Below are positions 53,319-64,000 of a stretch of DNA of 64,000 nt, piece after piece. The notes beneath the pieces were generated by a model that saw only the letters and a program-made list of their open reading frames with translations, made no database searches and was not told the origin of the DNA. This stretch comes from Prosopocoilus inquinatus. Taxonomy: Eukaryota > Arthropoda > Insecta > Coleoptera > Lucanidae. The stretch spans positions 1-64,000 of the forward strand of contig JAYKNF010000063.1 of NCBI GenBank assembly GCA_036172665.1, in the 5' to 3' direction. Both the position numbers and the translations under genes were made by a program. The stretch's first letter is position 1. Each line of letters opens with the position of its first letter.

Positions 53319-53914
53319 CTATTTCCAGCTCCTGCTGCGTCCGAAAACTTCGTATCTCACATCAGAGTTACTAGAGTCCATCGAAACGTCAAATAACATG
53401 ATAGATGAGTAAGGATCGATTAGATACAGCACAGGAACAACGCTAATACGTGTTGTTTCGTTTAAAACTATTTCCAGCTGCTGCTGCGTTCGAAAATTTC
53501 GTATCACACATTAGAGTTACTGGAGTCCATCGAAACGTCAAATAACATAGTAGCTAAGTAAGGATCGATTAGATACATCACAGGAACAACGCTAATACGT
53601 GTTGTTTCGTTCAAAACTATTTCCAGCTCCTGCTGCGTCCGAAAATTTCGTATCTCACATCAGAGATACTAGAGTCCATCCAAACGTCAAATAACATGAT
53701 AGATGAGTAAGGATCGATTAGATACAGCACAGGAACAACGCTAATACGTGTTGTTTCGTTTAAAACTATTTCCAGCTGCTGCTGCGTTCGAAAATTTCGT
53801 ATCACACATTAGAGTTACTGGAGTCCATCGAAACGTCAAATAACATAGTAGCTAAGTAAGGATCGATTAGATACATCACAGGAACAACGCTAATGCGTGT
53901 TGTTTCGTTTAAAA
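53319..53914 (-). repeat. Two hybrid dimers (298 bp each)
   Basis: 53,319 begins as an m9-type monomer (ACTTCG, GTTACTAGAG) and 53,617 as an m7-type monomer (AAATTTCG, GATACTAGAG, CATCC). Both end with the m1-specific CAGCACAGG and are followed by m2. In each the change falls between GATGAGTAAGG and CAGCACAGG, so they are recombinant monomers. A normal m1-m2 pair follows at 53,915. Confidence 0.85.
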
Positions 53915-56900
53915 CTATTTCCAGCTTCTGCTGCGTCCGAAAACGTCGTATCTCACATCAGAGTTACTGGAGTGCATCGAAACGTCAAATAACATGATAG
54001 ATAAGTAAGGATCGATTAGATACAGCACAGGAACAACGCTAATACGTGTTGTTTCGTTTAAAACTATTTCCAGCTGCTGCTGCGTTCGAAAATTTCGTAT
54101 CACACATTAGAGTTACTGGAGTCCATCGAAACGTCAAATAACATAGTAGCTAAGTAAGGATCGATTAGATACATCACAGGAACAACGCTAATACGTGTTG
54201 TTTCGTTCAAAACTATTTCCAGCTTCTGCTGCGTCCAAAAACTTTGTATCTCACATCAGAGTTACTGGAGTCCATCCAAACTTCAAATAACATGATAGAT
54301 GAGTAAGGATCGATTAGATACATCACAGGAACAACGCTAATACGTGTTGTTTCGTTTAAAACTATTTCTAGCTCCTGCTGCGTCCAAAAACTTTGTATCT
54401 CACATCAGACTTACTGGAGTCCATCCAAACGTCAAATAACATGTTAGATAAGTAAGGATCGTTTAGATACATCACAGGAACAACTCTAATACGTGTTGTT
54501 TCGTTCAAAACTATTTCCAGCTTCTGCTGCGTCCGATAACTTTGTATCTCACATCAGAGTTACTGGAGTCCGTCCAAACGGCAAATAACATGATAGATGA
54601 GTAAGGATCGATTAGATACATTACAGGAACAACGCTAATACGTGTTGTTTCGTTCAAAACTATTTCCAGCTTCTGCTGCTTCCAAAAACTTTGTCTCTCA
54701 CATCAGAGTTACTGGAGTCCATCCAAACGTCAAATAACATGATAGATGAGTAAGGATCGATTAGATACATCACAGGAACAACGCTAATACGTGTTGTTTC
54801 GTTTAAAACTATTTCTAGCTCCTGCTGCGTCCGAAAATTTCGTATCTCACATCAGAGATACTAGAGTCCATCCAAACGTCAAATAACATGATAGATGAGT
54901 AAGGATCGATTAGATACATCACAGGAACAACGCTAATGCGTGTTGTTTCGTTTAAAACTATTTCCAGCTTCTGCTGCGTCCGAAAATTTCGTATCTCACA
55001 TCAGAGATACTGGAGTCCATCCAAACGTCAAATAACATGATAGATGAGTAAGGATCGATTAGATACATCACAGGAACAACGCTAATACGTGTTGTTTCGT
55101 TTAAAACTATTTCCAGCTCCTGCTGCGTCCGAAAACTTCGTATCTCACATCAGAGTTACTAGAGTCCATCGAAACGTCAAATAACATGATAGATGAGTAA
55201 GGATCGATTAGATACATCACAGGAACAACTCTAATACGTGTTGTTTCGTTCAAAACTATTTCCAGCTTCTGCTGCGTCCGATAACTTTGTATCTCACATC
55301 AGAGTTACTGGAGTCCGTCCAAACGGCAAATAACATGATAGATGAGTAAGGATCGATTAGATACATTACAGGAACAACGCTAATACGTGTTGTTTCGTTC
55401 AAAACTATTTCCAGCTTCTGCTGCTTCCAAAAACTTTGTCTCTCACATCAGAGTTACTGGAGTCCATCCAAACGTCAAATAACATGATAGATGAGTAAGG
55501 ATCGATTAGATACATCACAGGAACAACGCTAATACGTGTTGTTTCGTTTAAAACTATTTCTAGCTCCTGCTGCGTCCGAAAATTTCGTATCTCACATCAG
55601 AGATACTAGAGTCCATCCAAACGTCAAATAACATGATAGATGAGTAAGGATCGATTAGATACATCACAGGAACAACGCTAATGCGTGTTGTTTCGTTTAA
55701 AACTATTTCCAGCTTCTGCTGCGTCCGAAAATTTCGTATCTCACATCAGAGATACTGGAGTCCATCCAAACGTCAAATAACATGATAGATGAGTAAGGAT
55801 CGATTAGATACATCACAGGAACAACGCTAATACGTGTTGTTTCCTTTAAAACTATTTCCAGCTCCTGCTGCGTCCGAAAACTTCGTATCTCACATCAGAG
55901 TTACTAGAGTCCATCGAAACGTCAAATAACATGATAGATGAGTAAGGATCGATTAGATACATCACAGGAACAACGCTAATGCGTGTTGTTTCGTTTAAAA
56001 CTATTTCCAGCTTCTGCTGCGTCCGAAAATTTCGTATCTCACATCAGAGATACTGGAGTCCATCCAAACGTCAAATAACATGATAGATGAGTAAGGATCG
56101 ATTAGATACATCACAGGAACAACGCTAATACGTGTTGTTTCGTTTAAAACTATTTCCAGCTCCTGCTGCGTCCGAAAACGTCGTATATCACATCAGACTT
56201 ACTGGAGTCCATCCAAACGTCAAATAACATGTTAGATAAGTAAGGATCGTTTAGATACATCACAGGAACAACACTAATGCGTGTTGTTTCGTTTAAAACT
56301 ATTTCCAGCTTCTGCTGCGTCCGAAAATTTCGTATCTCACATCATAGATACTAGAGTCCATCCAAACGTCAAATAACATGATAGATGAGTAAGGATCGAT
56401 TAGATACATCACAGGAACAACGCTAATGCGTGTTGTTTCGTTTAAAACTATTTCCAGCTTCAGTTGCGTCCGAGAACTTCGTATCTCACATCAAAGTTAC
56501 TGGAGTCCATCGAAACGCCAAATAACATGATAGATGAGTAAGGATCGATTAGATACATCACAGGAACAACGCTAATGCGTGTTGTTTCGTTTAAAACTAT
56601 TTCCAGCTTCTGCTGCGTCCGAAAACGTCGTATCTCACATCAGAGCTACTGGAGTCCATCGAAACGCCAAATAACATGATAGATGAGTAAGGATCGATTA
56701 GATACAGCACAGGAACAACGCTAATACGTGTTGTTTCGTTTAAAACTATTTCCAGCTCCTGCTGCGTCCAAAAACTTTGTATCTCACAGCAGACTTACTG
56801 GAGTCCATCCAAACGTCAAATAACATGTTAGATAAGTAAGGATCGATTAGATACATCACAGGAAAAACGCTAATACGTGTTGTTTCATTTAAAACTATTT

Positions 56901-57341
56901 CCAGCTTCAGTTGCGTCCGAGAACTTCGTATCTCACATCAAAGTTAGTGGAGTCCATCGAAACGCCAAATAACATGATAGATGAGTAAGGATCGATTAGA
57001 TACATCACAGGAACAACGCTAATGCGTGTTGTTTCGTTTAAAACTATTTCCAGCTTCTGCTGCGTCCGAAAACGTCGTATCTCACATCAGAGCTACTGGA
57101 GTCCATCGAAACGCCAAATAACATGATAGATGAGTAAGGATCGATTAGATACATCACAGGAAAAACGCTAATACGTGTTGTTTCTTTTAAAACTATTTCC
57201 AGCTTCAGTTGCGTCCGAGAACTTCGTATCTCACATCAAAGTTACTGGAGTCCATCGAAACGCCAAATAACATGATAGATGAGTAAGGATCGATTAGATA
57301 CATCACAGAAACAACGCTAATGCGTGTTGTTTCGTTTAAAA
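53915..57341 (-). repeat. Right HOR: 23 monomers
   Basis: This unit is 3,427 bp = 23 x 149. m1-m9 are followed at about 55,200 by a second m5 onward (CAACTCTAATACG, CCGATAAC), like the internal repeat of the unit at 44,528. Private changes include TCATAGATACT (56,342), GTTAGTGG (56,944) and TTTCTTTTAAAAC (57,182). Confidence 0.85.
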
Positions 57342-60300
57342 CTATTTCCAGCTTCTGCTGCGTCCGAAAACGTCGTATCTCACATCAGAGTTACTGGAGT
57401 GCATCGAAACGTCAAATAACATGATAGATAAGTAAGGATCGATTAGATACAGCACAGGAACAACGCTAATACGTGTTGTTTCGTTTAAAACTATTTCCAG
57501 CTGCTGCTGCGTCCGAAAATTTCGTATCACACATTAGAGTTACTGGAGTCCATCGAAACGTCAAATAACATAGTAGCTAAGTAAGGATCGATTAGATACA
57601 TCACAGGAACAACGCTAATACGTGTTGTTTCGTTCAAAACTATTTCCAGCTTCTGCTGCGTCCAAAAACTTTGTATCTCACATCAGAGTTACTGGAGTCC
57701 ATCCAAACTTCAAATAACATGATAGATGAGTAAGGATCGATTAGATACATCACAGGAACAACGCTAATACGTGTTGTTTCGTTTAAAACTATTTCTAGCT
57801 CCTGCTGCGTCCAAAAACTTTGTATCTCACATCAGACTTACTGGAGTCCATCCAAACGTCAAATAACATGTTAGATAAGTAAGGATCGTTTAGATACATC
57901 ACAGGAACAACTCTAATACGTGTTGTTTCGTTCAAAACTATTTCCAGCTTCTGCTGCGTCCGATAACTTTGTATCTCACATCAGAGTTACTGGAGTCCGT
58001 CCAAACGGCAAATAACATGATAGATGAGTAAGGATCGATTAGATACATTACAGGAACAACGCTAATACGTGTTGTTTCGTTCAAAACTATTTCCAGCTTC
58101 TGCTGCTTCCAAAAACTTTGTCTCTCACATCAGAGTTACTGGAGTCCATCCAAACGTCAAATAACATGATAGATGAGTAAGGATCGATTAGATACATCAC
58201 AGGAACAACGCTAATACGTGTTGTTTCGTTTAAAACTATTTCTAGCTCCTGCTGCGTCCGAAAATTTCGTATCTCACATCAGAGATACTAGAGTCCATCC
58301 AAACGTCAAATAACATGATAGATGAGTAAGGATCGATTAGATACATCACAGGAACAACGCTAATGCGTGTTGTTTCGTTTAAAACTATTTCCAGCTTCTG
58401 CTGCGTCCGAAAATTTCGTATCTCACATCAGAGATACTGGAGTCCATCCAAACGTCAAATAACATGATAGATGAGTAAGGATCGATTAGATACATCACAG
58501 GAACAACGCTAATACGTGTTGTTTCGTTTAAAACTATTTCCAGCTCCTGCTGCGTCCGAAAACTTCGTATCTCACATCAGAGTTACTAGAGTCCTTCGAA
58601 ACGTCAAATAACATGATAGATGAGTAAGGATCGATTAGATACATCACAGGAACAACGCTAATGCGTGTTGTTTCGTTTAAAACTATTTCCAGCTTCTGCT
58701 GCGTCCGAAAATTTCGTATCTCACATCAGAGATACTGGAGTCCATCCAAACGTCAAATAACATGATAGATGAGTAAGGATCGATTAGATACATCACAGGA
58801 ACAACGCTAATACGTGTTGTTTCGTTTAAAACTATTTCCAGCTCCTGCTGCGTCCGAAAACGTCGTATATCACATCAGACTTACTGGAGTCCATCCAAAC
58901 GTCAAATAACATGTTAGATAAGTAAGGATCGTTTAGATACATCACAGGAACAACACTAATGCGTGTTGTTTCGTTTAAAACTATTTCCAGCTTCTGCTGC
59001 GTCCGAAAATTTCGTATCTCACATCAGAGATACTAGAGTCCATCCAAACGTCAAATAACATGATAGATGAGTAAGGATCGATTAGATACATCACAGGAAC
59101 AACGCTAATGCGTGTTGTTTCGTTTAAAACTATTTCCAGCTTCTGCTGCGTCCGAAAATTTCGTATCTCACATCAGAGATACTGGAGTCCATCCAAACGT
59201 CAAATAACATGATATATGAGTAAGGATCGATTAGATACAGCAAAGGAACAACGCTAATACGTGTTGTTTCGTTTAAAACTATTTCCAGTTCCTGCTGCGT
59301 CCAAAAACTTTGTATCTCACATCAGACTTACTGGAGTCCTTCCAAACGTCAAATAACATGTTAGATAAGTAAGGATCGTTTAGATACATCACAGGAACAA
59401 CGCTAATACGTGTTGTTTCGTTCAAAACTATTTCCAGCTTCTGCTGCGTCCGAGAACTTTGTATCTCACATTAGAGTTACTGGAGCCCATCCAAACGTCA
59501 AATAACATGATAGATGAGTAAGGATCGATTAGATACATCACAGGAACAACGCTAATACGTGTTGTTTCGTTTAAAACTGTTTCCAGCCCCTGCTGCGTCC
59601 AAAAATTTCGTATCTCACATCAGAGTTACTATAGTCCATCGAAACGTCAAATAACATGATAGATGAGTAAGGATCGATTAGATACATCACAGGAACAACG
59701 CTAATACGTGTTGTTTCGTTCAAAACTATTTCCAGCTTCTGCTGCGTCCGAGAACTTTGTATCTCACATCAGAGTTACTGGAGTCCATTCAAACGTCAAA
59801 TAACATGATAGATGAGTAAGGATCGATTAGATACATCACAGGAACAACGCTAATGCGTGTTGTTTCGTTTAAAACTATTTCCAGCTTCTGCTGCGTCCGA
59901 AAACGTCGTATATCACATCAGACTTACTGGAGTCCATCCAAACGTCAAATAACATGATAGATGAGTAAGGATCGATTAGATACATCACAGGAACAACGCT
60001 AATACGTGTTGTTTCGTTTAAAACTATTTCCAGCTCCTGCTGCGTCCAAAAACTTCGTATCTCACATCAGAGTTACTAGAGTCCATCGAAACGTCAAATA
60101 ACATGATAGATGAGTAAGGATCGATTAGATACATCACAGGAACAACGCTAATGCGTGTTGTTTCGTTTAAAACTATTTCCAGCTTCTGCTGCGTCCGAAA
60201 ATTTCGTATCTCACATCAGAGATACTGGAGTCCATCCAAACGTCAAATAACATGATAGATGAGTAAGGATCGATTAGATACATCACAGGAACAACGCTAA

Positions 60301-61683
60301 TACGTGTTGTTTCGTTTAAAACTATTTCCAGCTCCTGCTGCGTCCAAAAACTTCGTATCTCACATCAGAGTTACTAGAGTCCATCGAAACGTCAAATAAC
60401 ATGATAGATGAGTAAGGATCGATTAGATACATCACAGGAACAACGCTAATGCGTGTTGTTTCATTTAAAACTATTTCCAGCTTCTGCTGCGTCCGAAAAC
60501 GTCGTATCTCACATCAGAGCTACTGGAGTCCATCGAAACGCCAAATAACATGATAGATGAGTAAGGATCGATTAGATACATCACAGGAAAAACGCTAATA
60601 CGTGTTGTTTCATTTAAAACTATTTCCAGCTTCAGTTGCGTCCGAGAACTTCGTATCTCACATCAAAGTTACTGGAGTCCATCGAAACGCCAAATAACAT
60701 GATAGATGAGTAAGGATCGATTAGATACATCACAGGAACAACGCTAATGCGTGTTGTTTCGTTTAAAACTATTTCCAGCTTCTGCTGCGTCCGAAAACGT
60801 CGTATCTCACATCAGAGCTACTGGAGTCCATCGAAACGCCAAATAACATGATAGATGAGTAAGGATCGATTAGATACAGCACAGGAACAACGCTAATACG
60901 TGTTGTTTCGTTTAAAACTATTTCCAGCTCCTGCTGCGTCCAAAAACTTTGTATCTCACAGCAGACTTACTGGAGTCCATCCAAACGTCAAATAACATGT
61001 TAGATAAGTAAAGATCGTTTAGATACATCACAGGAACAACGCTAATGCGTGTTGTTTCGTTTAAAACTATTTCCAGCTTCTGCTGGGTCCGAAAATTTCG
61101 TATCTCACATCAGAGATACTGGAGTCCATCCAAACGTCAAATAACATGATAGATGAGTAAGGATCGATTAGATACATCACAGGAACAACGCTAATACGTG
61201 TTGTTTCATTTAAAACTATTTCCAGCTTTAGCTGCGTCTGAGAACTTCGTATCTCACATCAAAGTTACTGGAGTCCATCGAAACGCCAAATAACATGATA
61301 GATGAGTAAGGATCGATTAGATACATCACAGGAACAACGCTAATACGTGTTGTTTCGTTTAAAACTATTTCCAGCTTCTGCTGCGTCCGAAAACGTCGTA
61401 TCTCACATCAGAGTTACTGGAGTGCATCGAAACGTCAAATAACATGATAGATAAGTAAGGATCGATTAGATACAGCACAGGAACAACGCTAATACGTGCT
61501 GTTTCGTTTAAAACTATTTCCAGCTGCTGGTGCGTCCGAAAATTTCGTATCACACATTAGAGTTACTGGAGTCCATCGAAACGTCAAATAACATAGTAGC
61601 TAAGTAAGGATCGATTAGATACATCACAGGAACAACGCTAATACGTGTTGTTTCGTTCAAAACTATTTCCAGCTTCTGCTGCG
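54888..61683 (-). repeat. 62-monomer offset duplication, copy 2
   Basis: This is the second copy of 45.65-52.44 kb. Its private differences include GTTAGTGG (56,944), TTTCTTTTAAAAC, GTCCTTCGAAAC (about 58,594) and GATATATGAG (59,211). The boundaries are estimated to within about half a monomer. Confidence 0.85.
57342..61364 (-). repeat. Right HOR R10: 27 monomers, copy of R8
   Basis: This 4,023-bp unit matches 48,104-52,126 type for type at an offset of 9,238 bp. It includes CAGCAAAGG (about 59,238), GTTTCCAGCCCCTG (about 59,579), CTGCTGGGTCC (61,081) and CTTTAGCTGCGTCTG (about 61,225). Confidence 0.9.
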
Positions 61684-64000
61684 TCCGATAACTTTGTATC
61701 TCACATCAGAGTTACTGGAGTCCGTCCAAACGGCAAATAACATGATAGATGAGTAAGATCGATTAGATACATTACAGGAACAACGCTAATACGTGTTGTT
61801 TCGTTCAAAACTATTTCCAGCTTCTGCTGCTTCCAAAAACTTTGTCTCTCACATCAGAGTTACTGGAGTCCATCCAAACGTCAAATAACATGATAGATGA
61901 GTAAGGATCGATTAGATACATCACAGGAACAACGCTAATACGTGTTGTTTCGTTTAAAACTATTTCCAGCTTCTGCTGCGTCCAAAAACTTTGTATCTCA
62001 CATCAGAGTTACTGGAGTCCATCCAAACGTAAAATAACATGATAGATGAGTAAGGATCGATTAGATACATCACAGGAACATCGCTAATGCGTGTTGTTTC
62101 TTTTAAAACTATTTCCAGCTTCTGCTGCGTCCGAAAACATCGTATCTCACATCAGAGTTACTTGAGTCCATCGAAACATCAAATAACATGTTAGATAAGT
62201 AAGGATCGATTAGATACAGCAAAGGAACAACGCTAATACGTGTTGTTTCGTTTAAAACTATTTCCAGTTCCTGCTGCGTCCAAAAACTTTGTATCTCACA
62301 TCAGACTTACTGGAGTAATTCCAAACGTCAAATAACATGTTAGATAAGTAAGGATCGTTTAGATACATCACAGGAACAACGCTAATACGTGTTGTTTCGT
62401 TCAAAACTATTTCCAGCTTCTGCTGCGTCCGAGAACTTTGTATCTCACATCAGAGTTACTGGAGCCCATCCAAACGTCAAATAACATGATAGATGAGTAA
62501 GGATCGATTAGATACATCACAGGAACAACGCTAATACGTGTTGTTTCGTTTAAAACTATTTCCAGCACCTGCTGCGTCCAAAAATTTCGTATCTCACATC
62601 AGAGTTACTATAGTCCATCGAAACGTCAAATAACATGATAGATGAGTAAGGATCGATTAGATACATCACAGGAACAACGCTAATACGTGTTGTTTCGTTC
62701 AAAACTATTTCCAGCTTCTGCTGCGTCCAAAAACTTTGTATCTCTCATCAGAGTTACTGGAGTCCGTCCAAACGTCAAATAACATGATAGATGAGTAAGG
62801 ATCGATTAGTTACATCACAGGAACAACGCTAATATGTGTTGTTTCGTTTAAAACTATTTCCAGCTTCTGCTGCGTCCAAAAACTTTGTATCTCACATCAG
62901 AGTTACTGGAGTCCATCCAAACGTAAAATAACATGATAGATGAGTAAGGATCGATTAGATACATCACAGGAACATCGCTAATGCGTGTTGTTTCGTTTAA
63001 AACTATTTCCAGCTTCTGCTGCGTCCGAAAACATCGTATCTCAAATCAGAGTTACTTGAGTCCATCGAAACGTCAAATAACATGTTAGATAAGTAAGGAT
63101 CGATTAGATACAGCAAAGGAACAACGCTAATACGTGTTGTTTCGTTTAAAACTATTTCCAGCTTCTGCTGCGTCCGAAAATTTCGTATCTCAAATCAGAG
63201 TTACTTGAGTCCATCGAAACGTCAAATAACATGTTAGATAAGTAAGGATCGATTAGATACAGCAAAGGAACAACGCTAATACGTGTTGTTTCGTTTAAAA
63301 CTATTTCCAGCTTCTGCTGCGTCCGAAAATTTCGTATCTCACATCAGAGATACTGGAGTCCATCCAAACGTCAAATAACATGATAGATGAGTAAGGATCG
63401 ATTAGATACAGCAAAGGAACAACGCTAATACGTGTTGTTTCGTTTAAAACTATTTCCAGTTCCTGCTGCGTCCAAAAACTTTATATCTCACATCAGACTT
63501 ACTGGAGTCCTTCCAAACGTCAAATAACATGTTAGATAAGTAAGGATCGTTTAGATACATCACAGGAACAACGCTAATACGTGTTGTTTCGTTCAAAACT
63601 ATTTCCAGCTTCTGCTGCGTCCGAGAACTTTGTATCTCACATTAGAGTTACTGGAGCCCATCCAAACGTCAAATAACATGATAGATGAGTAAGGATCGAT
63701 TAGATACATCCCAGGAACAACGCTAATACGTGTTGTTTCGTTTAAAACTATTTCCAGCTTCTGCTGCGTCCGAAAATTTCGTTTCTCACATTAGAGTTAC
63801 TGGAGTCCATCGATACGTCAAATAACATGATAGATGAGTAAGTATCGATTAGATACATCACAGGAACAACGCTAATGCGTGTTGTTTCGTTTAAAACTAT
63901 TTCCAGCTTCTGCTGCGTCCGAAAACGTCGTATCTCACATCAGAGCTACTGGAGTCCATCGAAACGCCAAATAAGATGATAGATGAGTAAGGATCGATTA
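61365..64000 (-). repeat. Right-arm distal edge, mixed monomers
   Basis: m1 and m2 are followed directly by m5- and m6-type monomers, then by types with CGTAAAATAAC, ACATCGCTAATG, ACTTGAGTCC, CAGCAAAGG and GAGCCCATCC. Several of these are the reverse complement of left-arm types at about 20.2-22.2 kb. The array continues past the window end. Confidence 0.85.
61756..61757 (-). other. Single-base deletion in a monomer
   Basis: GATGAGTAAGGATCG reads GATGAGTAAGATCG. The landmark CG of ACGTGTTG falls 33,078 bp (222 x 149) from 28,566 just before this point and 33,226 bp (223 x 149 - 1) just after it. It is the only length change found in the right arm. Confidence 0.92.

Larger units (their letters stand above)
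28563..64000 (-). repeat. Right arm of the same 149-bp satellite, minus orientation, about 238 monomers
   Basis: The same monomer appears as its reverse complement from the inversion point to the window end (landmarks CTATTTCCAGC, GTGTTGTTTCG, CATCACAGGAACAACG, GGATCGATTAG). The CG of CGTGTTG at 28,566 and the equivalent CG at 63,878 are 35,312 bp apart, which is 237 x 149 minus 1. The single missing base lies near 61,757. This arm is more regular than the left arm: a defined series of 18 monomer types recurs as a higher-order repeat. No gene, RNA gene or mobile element is visible. Confidence 0.98.

Noticed and set aside
29777..61553. Fourteen near-identical 62-codon minus-strand reading frames, plus a 72-codon and a 97-codon frame elsewhere
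   Set aside because: They are translated satellite. Their positions mark the m1-m2 monomer pair or its hybrids, they start at GTG or TTG rather than a contextual ATG, and they end at the fixed TAG in the monomer. The 97-codon frame exists only because of the 2-bp deletion near 21,488.
1..64000. CRISPR array (many regularly spaced repeats)
   Set aside because: The repeats are directly contiguous 149-bp units with no unique spacers, no leader and no cas genes.
1..64000. CENP-B box in the monomer
   Set aside because: TTTCGTTTAAAACTATT on the minus orientation matches the TTCG, A and C positions of the published box, but has TAT where GGG is required. It is too weak to call without binding data.
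1..64000. Telomeric repeats, tRNA, rRNA or retrotransposon insertions
   Set aside because: I saw no TTAGG- or TTAGGG-type tandem runs, no poly(A) tails, no LTRs and no break in the 149-bp register that an insertion would cause.
1..64000. Assigning a species from the monomer
   Set aside because: The monomer is not one I can match from memory. A similarity search against satellite libraries would be needed, and composition alone does not identify a taxon.

Overview
The window is one uninterrupted block of eukaryotic satellite DNA. It is built from about 429 head-to-tail copies of a 149-bp monomer of about 40% GC. I find no protein gene, RNA gene, transposon, CRISPR array or unique sequence anywhere in the 64 kb, and both window ends lie inside the array. 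Megabase-type satellite with higher-order repeats is typical of centromeric or pericentromeric heterochromatin of animals or plants. The monomer is not one I recognise, so I do not name a taxon.

Layout. Positions 1-28,543 (left arm, about 191 monomers) carry the monomer in one orientation, arbitrarily called plus. At 28,544-28,562 the orientation flips. From 28,563 to 64,000 (right arm, about 238 monomers) every monomer is on the minus strand. The switch is a 33-bp perfect inverted repeat around a 19-bp spacer.

Left arm: 1-6.4 kb is an irregular mosaic with copies 14, 33 and 35 monomers apart. 6.5-16.0 kb is an 11-monomer higher-order repeat (HOR) with 17- and 13-monomer variants. 16.05-20.1 kb is a 17-monomer tandem duplication. 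20.0-22.6 kb holds copies 10 and 12 monomers apart. 22.6-28.5 kb is a mosaic that reuses blocks from 2.2-6.2 kb.

Right arm: 29.8-48.1 kb is an 18-monomer (2,682-bp) HOR with 21-, 14-, 10-, 18-, 18- and 24-monomer variants. 48.1-61.4 kb is dominated by a 62-monomer (9,238-bp) offset duplication. 61.4-64.0 kb is a mixed edge containing monomer types also found, inverted, in the left arm.

The array is almost perfectly in register. Landmark spacings are exact multiples of 149 bp, with only four bases lost in total: one near 15,869, two near 21,488 and one near 61,757. Expansion has therefore worked almost wholly by adding or removing whole monomers. Short reading frames seen on either strand are by-products of the repeat, not genes.
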